Part shown: one piece after another, positions 44,882 through 54,096 of the stretch
Layout of the letters: every line of letters begins with the position of its first letter
Numbering within the stretch: the stretch's first letter is position 1
DNA from: Ampullimonas aquatilis
Lineage (GTDB): Bacteria > Pseudomonadota > Gammaproteobacteria > Burkholderiales > Burkholderiaceae_D
Direction of reading: 5' to 3'
DNA length: 64,000 nt
Assembly: GCF_049675895.1 (NCBI RefSeq)
Contig: NZ_CP183834.1
Coordinates: forward strand, 1,550,001-1,614,000
Program-made: the position numbers and the translations under genes
The notes under the pieces: generated by a model
What the model saw: only the letters and a program-made list of their open reading frames with translations
Database searches by the model: none
Told to the model about the DNA's origin: nothing

Positions 44882-46252
44882 ATGAATCGTCGAACATTTT
44901 TGCAACAGGGGCTCGCGCTCGGTGCCTTGTCCAGCATGAATCTGCTGAGCGTTGGAGAAGCGCAGGCGCAGGCCAGCGGTTATCGTGCGCTGGTTTGTAT
45001 TTTTCTGTTTGGTGGCAATGATGGCAATAACACCATTCTGCCTTTGGATAGCACTGGTTGGAACAACTATAGCAATGTGCGGGGCAGCAGCCCGGTTGGT
45101 TTGAATCGCGCCGATATTGTGCAACTGGATGCCAATTTTGGTTTGCATCCTTCATTAGCGGCACTCAAATCGGTGTGGGATGATGGTGGCTTGACTGGTG
45201 TTTTAAATGTTGGCCCGCTTGCCGAGCCGCTCACAAAAAATGATTATCTCAATGCCAAGAGTCTGGGCAAGGTGATACCGGAAAGTCTGTTTTCTCATTC
45301 GGATCAACAAGCCCAATGGGAAAATGGTACGGCCAGCGTGGTAGAGCGGACCGGTTGGGGTGGTCGTACGGCGATGCAGACCAGCGGTAGCCAGGTCATG
45401 TCTTTGGGTGGTAATAATCACTTTTCTCTCAGCGCCTTGAGTGGTCCATTGGTCTTGCCTGGCCCGGGCGGCAGTCTGGGGCTGGAAGGCTATTATGGTT
45501 ATCAGAATGCCTTGCGCAAAAGTAATCTGGCGACCATCATCAACAATGCCAATAGCGGTGCTAATCTGATGTTGAAGTCCTTTACCAATATTCAGAATAA
45601 CGCTTTATCAAAAGGTGCGCAGTTGACGCCGATTTTGCAAACCCGCCCAACCCAGGGCGGTAATAGTGAAATTGACGCAGCCTTTGCCCCGGTGATTTCT
45701 GGTACCTCACTGAAGAGCGATCTGGCTGGCCAGTTGTATCAGATTGCCAAGTTGATTAAAAATCGTGGTGGTGCCAGTCAGCAAATTTTCTTTGCCTCAT
45801 TGGGTGGCTTTGATACGCATGACAATCAGCCGGAACGTCAGTCAGCCTTGCTGCAAACTTTGGGTGATGCCATGGCCGCGTTTTATAACGCCACCAAGGC
45901 TTTGGGCGTAGCGCAAAATGTCACGGCATTTACCGAGGCCGATTTTGGACGCACGCTCAAACCCAACTCAAGTAGTGGTACTGACCATGCCTGGGGCAAT
46001 CATCAGTTTGTGATGGGTGGTGCGGTACAAAACCAGCAGATGGTGGGTACCTTGCCGGAACTGGTTTTGGGTGGGGCTGACGATGTGGGTAAAGATAGTT
46101 GGGAATTGCATGGTCGCTGGATTCCCAGGATTTCTGTCAGTCAGATGGGGGCGACCCTGGCTAAATGGTATGGTCTGAACGATACGCAACTGGCTCAGGT
46201 GTTTCCAAGTCTGGTCAAGTTTCCGGTCAAGGATCTGGGCTTTATGGTCTAG
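44882..46252 (+). CDS. DUF1501 family Tat-exported protein
   Basis: A 456-residue DUF1501 protein with a twin-arginine signal, NRRTFLQQGLALGALSSMNL, cut near AQA. The body has CIFLFGGNDGNNTILPLD, SHSDQQAQWENG, FASLGGFDTHDNQ and FTEADFGRTLKPNSSSGTDHAWGNHQFVMGG; the Asp, His and Glu positions resemble the metal site of sulfatase/alkaline-phosphatase relatives. It is the second gene of the DUF1800/DUF1501 operon. Homologous to the protein at 18269 but longer and more GC-rich, so the two modules are probably separate acquisitions or an old duplication. Confidence 0.86.
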   Translation: MNRRTFLQQGLALGALSSMNLLSVGEAQAQASGYRALVCIFLFGGNDGNNTILPLDSTGWNNYSNVRGSSPVGLNRADIVQLDANFGLHPSLAALKSVWDDGGLTGVLNVGPLAEPLTKNDYLNAKSLGKVIPESLFSHSDQQAQWENGTASVVERTGWGGRTAMQTSGSQVMSLGGNNHFSLSALSGPLVLPGPGGSLGLEGYYGYQNALRKSNLATIINNANSGANLMLKSFTNIQNNALSKGAQLTPILQTRPTQGGNSEIDAAFAPVISGTSLKSDLAGQLYQIAKLIKNRGGASQQIFFASLGGFDTHDNQPERQSALLQTLGDAMAAFYNATKALGVAQNVTAFTEADFGRTLKPNSSSGTDHAWGNHQFVMGGAVQNQQMVGTLPELVLGGADDVGKDSWELHGRWIPRISVSQMGATLAKWYGLNDTQLAQVFPSLVKFPVKDLGFMV

Positions 46253-46260
46253 CGTTGTTT

Positions 46261-46300
46261 GTATACTATAAGGGGGTATAAAAAATACCCCTTTATTTAC
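46261..46300. repeat. Intergenic hairpin repeat, copy 2 (probable bidirectional terminator)
   Basis: GGGGTAT (46272-46278) pairs with ATACCCC (46285-46291) around six A residues, followed by TTTATTT. The reverse complement reads AGTGCGTAAATAAAGGGGTATT, matching the copies at 31340 and 60610. It lies just after the DUF1501 stop, between convergent genes. Confidence 0.6.
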
Positions 46301-46424
46301 GCACTATATAGCTTAATTATCAACTATACATATCAGTAGTATGCCATTTTTCAAGCTATTTTCCGTTTAAATGGCATCAAGCAGCAACCTTCATTTTTGT
46401 TGAGAAATTCAACAAAACAGGGCA

Positions 46425-48413
46425 TCAGGCCTGTTCCAACTGCTCCAATGTCTCTTGCAATTCCAACCAGCGCATTTCCAGCGTTTCCAACTCTGCCTGC
46501 TTGTTGCTTTGTTCCTTGATGGCTTCGGTCAGTTTGGCTTTATTGGCATCGCTATAACTGCTTTCATCAGCCAGATAGCTGGTGAGCTCGACCAGACGAG
46601 CTTGCAGATTTTGTAAATTGGTTTCGACTTTTTTCAATTCATTGAGCAAAGGCTTTTTTTGTGCCGACAAAGCCTGGCGGGCTTGCGCCGCTTCTTTGCG
46701 ATCCAGTTTGCGCAAATTGCCTGAGGCATCATTGCTAGCTGGATTAGTGACAGCGCCATTGTTGGTGGTAGCGGGCGCAGAAATTTGCACCTGCTGTGCC
46801 TGAGTGCGGGCGTTGAGCCATTCACGGTAATCATCCAGATCACCATCAAATGGTTTGACCTGGCCATCGGCCACCAGCCAGAACTCATCGCAGGTAGCAC
46901 GCAAGAGCGCGCGATCATGCGATACCAGGAGCATCGTGCCTTCAAATTGAGCCAGTGCCAGCGTCAACGCTTCACGGAGTTCCAGATCAAGGTGATTGGT
47001 TGGCTCATCAAGCAGCAGCAAATTGGGTTTGAGCCAGACCGTTAAAGCCAAAGCCAGTCGGGCTTTTTCACCACCTGAAAAGGGTTCAATGGCTTGTGTG
47101 GCCATGTCACCGGCAAATTTAAAGCGGCCCAAAAAGTCGCGTAATTCTTGTTCGCGCGTATCCGGTGCGAGGCGTGCCAAATGTTGTAGGGCTGAATCAT
47201 CAGGGCGCAGCGTTTCAAGTTGATGCTGGGCAAAATAACCAATGGCCAAACCTTTGCCCAGTGTGACCTCACCACTCAAAGGGGCAATTTCCTGAGCCAA
47301 GGTTTTGATGAGCGTTGATTTGCCCTGACCATTGGCACCCAGCAAACCAATCCGCTGACCTTGCTGCAGTGATTGAGAAATGTGCTGCAAGATGACAATC
47401 TGCTTATTGGCAGTATCGTCGGTAACTTGCTGAACCTGATAACCACAGTTCACGGTATCCAAACGCAGCAAGGGATTGGGTGCGGCATTGGCTTCGGCAA
47501 AGCTGAAGGTGAAGGCGGTTTCATCGCGCACAGCGGCAATCTTTTCCATGCGTTCCAATGCCTTGACCCGACTTTGCGCCTGTTTGGCCTTGGTGGCCTT
47601 GGCCTTGAAACGATCAATAAAACTTTGCAAATGCGCCACTTGCTGTTGTTGCTTGGCATAGGCCGCGGCGGCTTGTTCGCGTTGGGTGGCGCGTTGCACT
47701 TCAAACGAGGAATAATCGCCGGTATAGAGTTTGAGCTGGGCGTCTTCAATATGCACAATGGCGGTACAGATTGCATCCAGAAATTCCCGGTCATGGGAGA
47801 TCACAATCAGCGTACCGGTATAGCGCTTGAGCCAGTCTTCCAGCCAGACAATGGCATCCAGATCCAAGTGATTGGTGGGTTCATCGAGCAGCAGCAAGTC
47901 GGACGGGCACATCAGCGCTTGGGCCAAATTTAAGCGCATCCGCCAACCACCCGAAAAACTCGCCACTGGGCGCTCCAGAGCCGCCAGTGTAAAGCCCAGG
48001 CCGAGTAACAAAGCTGAAGCCCGTGAGCGGGCTGTATAACCATCGGCATCGGCATAATCAGCATGTAGATGCGCCAGTTCTTCACCGTGCTCATTGGCCG
48101 GATGCGCTTCCAGCTCGGCCATCCGTAAAGTCAGCTTATGCAAACGAGTATCACCCTGCAACACATAGTCGAGCGCGACCATATCCAATGCCGGGGTTTC
48201 CTGTGCCACATGGGCAACTTGCCAGGTTGGTGGAAAAGATAATTCACCACCATCGACTTGCAATTCATTGCGCAACAGGGCAAAGAGGCTGGATTTGCCC
48301 GCACCATTGGCACCGACCAGACCAACCCGTTGAGCTGGGTTGATGGTGACCGTTGCGCTGGACAAGAGCGTTTTAAGGCCACGCTGCAGCATGACCTGGG
48401 TGAGTTTAATCAT
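46425..48413 (-). CDS. yheS: ABC-F ATPase, YheS-like
   Basis: A 662-residue soluble protein with two ABC ATPase domains and no membrane segment. Domain 1 has GLVGANGAGKSSLF and LLLLDEPTNHLDLDAI; the linker rich in charged residues (about 245-295) is the P-site tRNA interaction motif; domain 2 has GLLGANGQGKSTLI, SGGEKARLALAL and LLLDEPTNHLDLELR. A C-terminal coiled coil (about 580-660) is typical of YheS. ABC-F proteins act on stalled ribosomes. The frame is open to 48476, but ATG 48413 (MIKLTQVMLQRG) is the conserved start. It follows prmB on the same strand. Confidence 0.92.
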   Translation of the reverse strand: MIKLTQVMLQRGLKTLLSSATVTINPAQRVGLVGANGAGKSSLFALLRNELQVDGGELSFPPTWQVAHVAQETPALDMVALDYVLQGDTRLHKLTLRMAELEAHPANEHGEELAHLHADYADADGYTARSRASALLLGLGFTLAALERPVASFSGGWRMRLNLAQALMCPSDLLLLDEPTNHLDLDAIVWLEDWLKRYTGTLIVISHDREFLDAICTAIVHIEDAQLKLYTGDYSSFEVQRATQREQAAAAYAKQQQQVAHLQSFIDRFKAKATKAKQAQSRVKALERMEKIAAVRDETAFTFSFAEANAAPNPLLRLDTVNCGYQVQQVTDDTANKQIVILQHISQSLQQGQRIGLLGANGQGKSTLIKTLAQEIAPLSGEVTLGKGLAIGYFAQHQLETLRPDDSALQHLARLAPDTREQELRDFLGRFKFAGDMATQAIEPFSGGEKARLALALTVWLKPNLLLLDEPTNHLDLELREALTLALAQFEGTMLLVSHDRALLRATCDEFWLVADGQVKPFDGDLDDYREWLNARTQAQQVQISAPATTNNGAVTNPASNDASGNLRKLDRKEAAQARQALSAQKKPLLNELKKVETNLQNLQARLVELTSYLADESSYSDANKAKLTEAIKEQSNKQAELETLEMRWLELQETLEQLEQA

Positions 48414-48432
48414 GACCGGATGGTTTTTATAA

Positions 48433-49362
48433 TCAAGACAAATCTGCGGCGTGTACCAGGAAGACCATATCATCACCGCCCGAGGTGGATAGCCAGGTCA
48501 TGGGCAATTCCGGAAAGGCGGCTTCAACATGGGCACGTTCATGGCCCACTTCAATCACCAAAATACCTTTGCGGGTCAGCCGTGGTTTGGCTTCAGCAAT
48601 GATGCGCCGGACAATGTCCATGCCATCTGCACCACCTTCCAGTGCCATTTGTGGTTCGTGGCGATACTCATCAGGCAGATTGAGCATGCTGTCAGAATTG
48701 ACATAAGGCGGATTGCTGAAAATCAGATCAAATTTCCGTTTTGGTACTTTGGCATAGACATCGGAATGAATCAGTCGGATGCGTTCCAGTAATTGATAAT
48801 TACGCACATTGATGTCGGCAACCTGCAAGGCCAGTTCGGATAAATCGGTCGCATTGATCAGTGCATTGGGAAAGGACTCTGCAGCCAGGATGGATAAACA
48901 GCCCGAGCCAGTACAAAGCTCAAGGACATGTTTAACGCCGAGTGGATCTTCAATCCATGGCGCAAATTGTTCGCGCAATAATTCGGCAATAAAGGAGCGT
49001 GGCACAATCACTCGCTCATCCACATAAAAACGGTAATTACCTAAAAATGCTTCATTGGTCAGATACGCCGCTGGCATATGTTCATCAGCGCGCCGATCAA
49101 TCTGTTTGAGGACATGAGCGACTTCATCACTAAGCAGCTTGGCATCCAGAAATGGCTCAAGCTGATCAATCGGCAAATCCAGCGTTTTAAGGATTAGATA
49201 AACCGCTTCATCAAATGCATTGTCACTACCATGCCCAAAATGCAATTGGGACTGATTGAAACGGCTGACTGCATAACGCAGCAAGTCACGAATCGTGAGC
49301 AATTGCTTCAAGCGTTTATCTTTGGGCTTTTTACTGGTTTTATCGATGAGCGGGTTTTTCAT
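48433..49362 (-). CDS. prmB: Ribosomal protein L3 N5-glutamine methyltransferase
   Basis: A 309-residue SAM-dependent methyltransferase that modifies a glutamine of ribosomal protein L3. The N-terminal helical domain contains FGHGSDNAFDEAVYLILKTL; the catalytic domain has VLELCTGSGCLSILAAESFP (SAM site) and the IFSNPPYVNSDSM motif that binds the glutamine amide. The pattern HGTDNAxDEA plus NPPYV separates PrmB from PrmC. It lies between dapE (2 bases) and yheS (19 bases), so all three are co-transcribed. Confidence 0.94.
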   Translation of the reverse strand: MKNPLIDKTSKKPKDKRLKQLLTIRDLLRYAVSRFNQSQLHFGHGSDNAFDEAVYLILKTLDLPIDQLEPFLDAKLLSDEVAHVLKQIDRRADEHMPAAYLTNEAFLGNYRFYVDERVIVPRSFIAELLREQFAPWIEDPLGVKHVLELCTGSGCLSILAAESFPNALINATDLSELALQVADINVRNYQLLERIRLIHSDVYAKVPKRKFDLIFSNPPYVNSDSMLNLPDEYRHEPQMALEGGADGMDIVRRIIAEAKPRLTRKGILVIEVGHERAHVEAAFPELPMTWLSTSGGDDMVFLVHAADLS

Positions 49363-49364
49363 AT

Positions 49365-50519
49365 TTATTTGATGAGTCTTTCCAGAACACCACGATAGAT
49401 GTTCTTGAGTGGATCAATGAATTCAATCTCAATGTGTTCATTGATTTTGTGAATGCTGGCGTTGGGCGGACCAAACTCGATCACTTGCGGGCATATTTGG
49501 GCAATAAAGCGGCCGTCGGAGGTTCCGCCCGTCGTTGAAAGTTCAGTTTCGAGTCCGGTTTCAGCCTGAATAGCAGCTGCCAATGCGGTTGAGAGATCGC
49601 CACGTTCGGTCAAAAAGGGTTTACCACTCACGCTCCATTGCAGATCATAGTCAAAGCCAAATTGATCAAGCAACGCATGAACACGTTGTTGCAGGCTTTC
49701 TACTGTATTTTCAGTTGAAAAACGAAAGTTGAAATCGATCACGACTTCACCCGGGATGATATTGCTGGCACCGGTGCCAGCATGAATATTGGAAATTTGC
49801 CAGGTGGTCGGGGGAAAAAATTCATTACCCTTGTCCCATTCAGTTTGTACCAGTTTGGCAAGTGCTGGTGCAGCCAGATGAATCGGATTGCTGGCCAGAT
49901 GCGGATAGGCAATATGGCCTTGTACGCCTTTAACTGTCAATTTGCCAGACATGGAGCCACGCCGGCCATTTTTGACCATATCACCCAATAATTTGACTGA
50001 GGTTGGTTCACCCACGATGCAGTAGTCAAGCCGTTCATTGCGCGCTTTCAACAGCTCGCATATTTTGATGGTGCCATCGGTGGCCGGGCCTTCTTCGTCG
50101 CTGGTGATCAGATAGGCAATCGAGCCTGTATGTTGGGGATGTTGGCTGATAAATTCTTCGGTGGCCACAATGAATGCCGCCAGTGAAGTTTTCATATCCG
50201 CCGCACCACGTCCATACAAACGCCCATCCCGCAGGGTTGGCGTAAAGGGGGCCGAGTCCCACTGTTCCAATGGCCCGGTTGGCACGACATCGGTGTGACC
50301 GGCAAAGACCAGTAAAGAACCCGATGTACCTGCTGTTCCTGTTTTACGTGCCCAAAAGTTAGTCACACCATTGCTGATAACGGCTTCACAACTAAATCCA
50401 AGCGCCTGCAAACGTTGTTGCATCAGCTCCTGACAACCTTGATCTGCGGGCGTGACAGAGTCGCGGGCTATCAGGTCAAGTGTTAAAGCCAGGGTAGGAG
50501 AGGAAGCGCTATGTGGCAT
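49365..50519 (-). CDS. dapE: Succinyl-diaminopimelate desuccinylase
   Basis: A 384-residue zinc peptidase-fold enzyme of the lysine/peptidoglycan precursor pathway; it hydrolyses N-succinyl-LL-diaminopimelate. Motifs: LVFAGHTDVVPTGPLEQWDSAPF (His zinc ligand and Asp), YGRGAADMKTSLAAF, TSDEEGPATDGT (catalytic and ligand Glu), GEPTSVKLLGD and, at the end, GPPNASIHKINEHI. The frame extends to 50561; ATG 50519 gives the family length. First gene of dapE-prmB-yheS. Confidence 0.95.
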   Translation of the reverse strand: MPHSASSPTLALTLDLIARDSVTPADQGCQELMQQRLQALGFSCEAVISNGVTNFWARKTGTAGTSGSLLVFAGHTDVVPTGPLEQWDSAPFTPTLRDGRLYGRGAADMKTSLAAFIVATEEFISQHPQHTGSIAYLITSDEEGPATDGTIKICELLKARNERLDYCIVGEPTSVKLLGDMVKNGRRGSMSGKLTVKGVQGHIAYPHLASNPIHLAAPALAKLVQTEWDKGNEFFPPTTWQISNIHAGTGASNIIPGEVVIDFNFRFSTENTVESLQQRVHALLDQFGFDYDLQWSVSGKPFLTERGDLSTALAAAIQAETGLETELSTTGGTSDGRFIAQICPQVIEFGPPNASIHKINEHIEIEFIDPLKNIYRGVLERLIK

Positions 50520-50649
50520 GATCGAAAGAGTTAATGAAGTAGCAAAAATAAGTAAGGACAAATTGTCCTGATAATCAAATATTGAAACTATTTTATTTTA
50601 AATGGCTTAATGCCATTCCTTGCACAAGTGATTGATCACTCTAAAAAGA

Positions 50650-50673
50650 CAATCCCCGCCTGAGCGGGGATTG
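50650..50673 (-). terminator. Intrinsic terminator of the DEAD-box helicase gene
   Basis: AATCCCCGC, tetraloop, GCGGGGATT; on the minus strand it is followed by GTCTTTTTAG. It lies about 23 bases after the helicase stop. Confidence 0.9.
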
Positions 50674-50695
50674 CTGGTACAAAACAGTTTAGAAA

Positions 50696-52384
50696 TTAAC
50701 GACCACGAAACCCGCTGTTACGTGGTGCACCGCCAAAATTGCCACGTGGCGCATCGCCACCAAAACCTGAGGAGCGGCGTGGTGCTTCTGAACGATTGCC
50801 TGGACGACCTTCACCGCGGTTAGCGCCATAACCTTCAGCACGATTGCCATCGACTGCAGCGCGTGGTGCGTCGGAACGGAAACCTTCGCTACGGCCAGCA
50901 TAGCTACCACCGCCATTGCCAGCACCGTTGCCACGGTAACCACCGGGTTTTGCGCCAGGGTTAGATGGGCGACCGCCACCAAATGAGCCAGAGCCGGAAC
51001 GGAAACCTGCACCGGAACGTGGACGGTTGCTGTCAGGACGTGCGCTACGCTTGGGTTCCAGACCTGGAATGACTTCCACTGGAATTTGCGTCTGTGTGAA
51101 ACGCTCAATCTTTTTCACTTGGGCAGATTCGGAGTGATGTGCCAGGCTGATTGCCACGCCATCACGGCCAGCACGACCGGTACGACCAATTCGATGCACA
51201 TAATCTTCAATCACGCGTGGCAAATCGTAATTGAATACGTGGGTAATGGTTGAAATATCAATACCGCGTGCGGCCACGTCGGTTGCAACCAGTACCTTGA
51301 CACGACCTTGACGCAAGGCTGTCAAAGTACGGTTACGCGCACCTTGATGCATGTCGCCATGCAAGGCAGCCGTTGCAAAACCAGCATCGGCCAATTGGTC
51401 AGCAATGCTTTCGGAATCACGCTTGGTCGAAGTGAAAACAATCGCCTGGTTGATGGATGCATCACGCAGGCAATGTTCCAGCAAACGATTTTTATGGGAC
51501 TGGTCATCAGCCATGTGAATGTGCTGGGCAATATTGGTTTGCTTGGATTGGGCACCAGTGATCTTGATCGTCTGGGCATTAGGCGCCAGTTTTTTGGCCA
51601 GCTGATCCATCATGCCATCCAGTGTTGCTGAAAACAGCAAAGTCTGACGCGTGGCTGGTGTGGCATTGGCAATCATCTCGATATCTTCCACAAAGCCCAT
51701 GTCAAGCATACGGTCGGCTTCGTCAAGTACCAGAATTTCAAGTTTGGACAGATCAATTTTCTTGTTCTGGATGTGATCAATCAGACGACCCGGTGTTGCT
51801 ACCAGAATTTCAGGGTTTTTGGACAACAATTGCAGCTGTTTAGGGTAGGGCATACCACCCAAAATGGAGACAGCACGCAGACGGCGCACGTTTTTACCGT
51901 ATTTTTCGGCCGCATCGGTCACTTGCTGAGCCAGTTCACGAGTTGGTACCAATACCAGCATACGGGGTTCAGCACTGGTAAAACGAGGACGACGATCGCG
52001 GTCACCGCGCTCGCTACGACCTTGTGCAGGACGGGCTTCGGCAGCACCTTCTTTGACGCGTGGCTCACCTGGTTGCAGTGAAAAACGTGTCAGCGCTGGC
52101 AGCATGAATGCAGCAGTTTTACCTGAACCAGTTTTACTGGAAACGATCAGGTTACGGCCGGCCAATGCGGCAGGAATGGCCTGCGCCTGAACGGCAGTAG
52201 GTTCGGTATAACCCGACTCGGTCAAGGCTTTGGCAATGGCTTCGGGAATGCCCAATTGTACAAACGCATTAGGCGTGTTTGCTGCATCAGATGAAACAGT
52301 GGCTTCTTCAGCAAAAATGCGAGTAGCGAGGTTTTCTAAAGGTAGGGACGTGTTTGATACAGGAGAATCAGAGTTCTGAAACAT
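50696..52384 (-). CDS. DEAD-box ATP-dependent RNA helicase
   Basis: A 562-residue helicase with all core motifs: Q motif FVQLGIPEAIAKALTESGY, motif I SSKTGSGKTAAF, Ia PTRELAQQV, II VLDEADRMLD, III FSATLDG, and VI HRIGRTGRAGRDG. A basic insert rich in Arg, Glu and Pro sits between motifs I and Ia (about 105-140). The C-terminal 130 residues are Gly/Arg/Ser/Asn-rich with RGG-like repeats, an RNA-binding tail. It resembles RhlE- or DeaD-type enzymes of betaproteobacteria; the exact class is uncertain. It is transcribed alone and has a long 5' leader, as cold-induced helicase genes often do. Confidence 0.93.
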   Translation of the reverse strand: MFQNSDSPVSNTSLPLENLATRIFAEEATVSSDAANTPNAFVQLGIPEAIAKALTESGYTEPTAVQAQAIPAALAGRNLIVSSKTGSGKTAAFMLPALTRFSLQPGEPRVKEGAAEARPAQGRSERGDRDRRPRFTSAEPRMLVLVPTRELAQQVTDAAEKYGKNVRRLRAVSILGGMPYPKQLQLLSKNPEILVATPGRLIDHIQNKKIDLSKLEILVLDEADRMLDMGFVEDIEMIANATPATRQTLLFSATLDGMMDQLAKKLAPNAQTIKITGAQSKQTNIAQHIHMADDQSHKNRLLEHCLRDASINQAIVFTSTKRDSESIADQLADAGFATAALHGDMHQGARNRTLTALRQGRVKVLVATDVAARGIDISTITHVFNYDLPRVIEDYVHRIGRTGRAGRDGVAISLAHHSESAQVKKIERFTQTQIPVEVIPGLEPKRSARPDSNRPRSGAGFRSGSGSFGGGRPSNPGAKPGGYRGNGAGNGGGSYAGRSEGFRSDAPRAAVDGNRAEGYGANRGEGRPGNRSEAPRRSSGFGGDAPRGNFGGAPRNSGFRGR

Positions 52385-52874
52385 GTATGACTTTCAAATA
52401 TGACGTGCTTGCAATCTTGAATGAGAAGATGATTACAAGGCAGGCCGGTGAATAAAACGTTTGCGGCCTGCTGGTCACGAATGCATGACGCCAAATTTGC
52501 GCAATGCACGTTTGAAACTGGAGAAATCAAACTTCTAATGAAACTTTGAAACCAGTTAGATAGCTACTTTAAAACAGGTAACTACTCAGAGGAGGACGCT
52601 CAACAACTACAGTCTTAAACTGTTAGGCGCATTATATGCTATTGCAGTGCATCATGCAGCACTTATTTGATATTTGTTGTGTATTGCATGAGATGCGAAG
52701 CGGTTTTGTATCATCATTGTGCTTTAATTTCGCTGATGAAACGGGCAATCGATGTGTTTGAAAAGCCAGGCAGGCAGATTGTTAGCCAGTTGTATTAACG
52801 TGCAAATTCGTGTGATTTGATAAACCACACGGCTCAACTAATGACTAAGCACAGATGGTGATTGCGAGTGCGTC
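52385..52874 (-). other. Long leader of the helicase gene and gap to flgL
   Basis: No gene is seen in 490 bases. On the minus strand TATAAT lies at 52636-52631 with a poor -35 (CTGCAT), giving a possible start near 52624 and a leader of about 240 bases for the DEAD-box helicase. The remaining 240 bases before the flgL stop show nothing recognisable, and no strong terminator follows flgL. Confidence 0.4.
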
Positions 52875-54077
52875 TTATCCACCGATATAACTGAATAGCG
52901 ATAATTGCGACAACATGCTGTAAGACTTTTGGGCGGCCTGTAGCGCAACCGTCTGTTTGGTGAGGTCAACCGATGCTGCTGCATAATCCACGTCCGTAAT
53001 AGCGGATAGACGAGCCGTATAGTTATAACCCGCATCTGTCTGCAAAGAGGTGAGTGAGTCGACTTCCTTGGAGCGGGCGCCAATGCGGGTACGGGCTGCG
53101 GAAACACTATCACTGGTCTGATCACTCAAATTGATCATATTGTTGAGCATGGTTTTCAGTTTGGCTTTATCGGCATCGGTACTGATGGGTTGACTCAACA
53201 AATTGGAGAGCTCGGTCAAGCCAGTGAAAATGTCTTTATTGGTGGCGGGTTTGACATCAAATACATCACCTGAAGCCGGGTTCCCGGTGATGGTCATTTC
53301 CATACCATCGATACTCAGAACCGAGCCACTGGCGTATGTGCCAGAGCTGACCGTGGTGCTGGTGGTGGTATTGACGATTTGATAACTATTGGCGCTGGTA
53401 AATTGCACTTGATAGTTATTGCCTGTCAGTAAAGAGGCATTGGCCACCCGACCGACCATGGCAACTGCGCTGCCGGTATTGGCTACGGCGGGTTGAATAT
53501 CAAAAATACCATTGCCAGTCTTGGTGCGCATGAACAAATCAGCACCATTTTCATTTAACTGCATATTGCGATTGCCTGAAACCTGAACAGAACGCGAACC
53601 CTGATCGCCGTTATAGGCAACCCCACTCACTGTTTGTGAAAAAGGGGCAGTATTGTCAGCATTGCCACCAAACAAATAGAACCCGGCACCGTCGCGCGAG
53701 TTGGCCAACCCCATGAGATTGCCCAGTTTTTGCTGCAATTCCTGTGAAATTGAATTGCGTTCCGAGTTGCCATAAGTACTGTTGCCAGCCTGTACCAGCA
53801 AGCTGCGGATATCACTCATTGAATCAGTCATGGAACTGAGCACCGATTCAGATTGCGAGAGTTGGGATTGCGCAGCAGACAGATTATTTTTATATAGTCC
53901 GGTCAAGTCCAGAGACTGTTGTAATCGCAATGCCTGATCGGCACCAACTGGATCATCAGCCGGTGTCAGCAATTTTTTGCCAGATGACATCTGCTGTTGT
54001 ACCTTGTACAGATTACTCTGCTGATCCGACATTGCCCTGGCGCTGGTGTCGTAATACTGTCTGGTGGAAATGCGCAT
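52875..54077 (-). CDS. flgL: Flagellar hook-filament junction protein FlgL (HAP3)
   Basis: A 400-residue flagellin-like protein that joins hook to filament. The N-terminal coiled region MRISTRQYYDTSARAMSDQQ and SSGKKLLTPADDPVGADQALRL is flagellin-like; the C-terminal helix LTKQTVALQAAQKSYSMLSQ with the terminal SLFSYIGG is typical of FlgL. The variable centre (about 130-290) contains FYLFGGNADNTAPF. Last gene of the flg operon in the window, 19 bases after flgK. Confidence 0.93.
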   Translation of the reverse strand: MRISTRQYYDTSARAMSDQQSNLYKVQQQMSSGKKLLTPADDPVGADQALRLQQSLDLTGLYKNNLSAAQSQLSQSESVLSSMTDSMSDIRSLLVQAGNSTYGNSERNSISQELQQKLGNLMGLANSRDGAGFYLFGGNADNTAPFSQTVSGVAYNGDQGSRSVQVSGNRNMQLNENGADLFMRTKTGNGIFDIQPAVANTGSAVAMVGRVANASLLTGNNYQVQFTSANSYQIVNTTTSTTVSSGTYASGSVLSIDGMEMTITGNPASGDVFDVKPATNKDIFTGLTELSNLLSQPISTDADKAKLKTMLNNMINLSDQTSDSVSAARTRIGARSKEVDSLTSLQTDAGYNYTARLSAITDVDYAAASVDLTKQTVALQAAQKSYSMLSQLSLFSYIGG

Positions 54078-54096
54078 AGTGATTACCTGCTCTCAG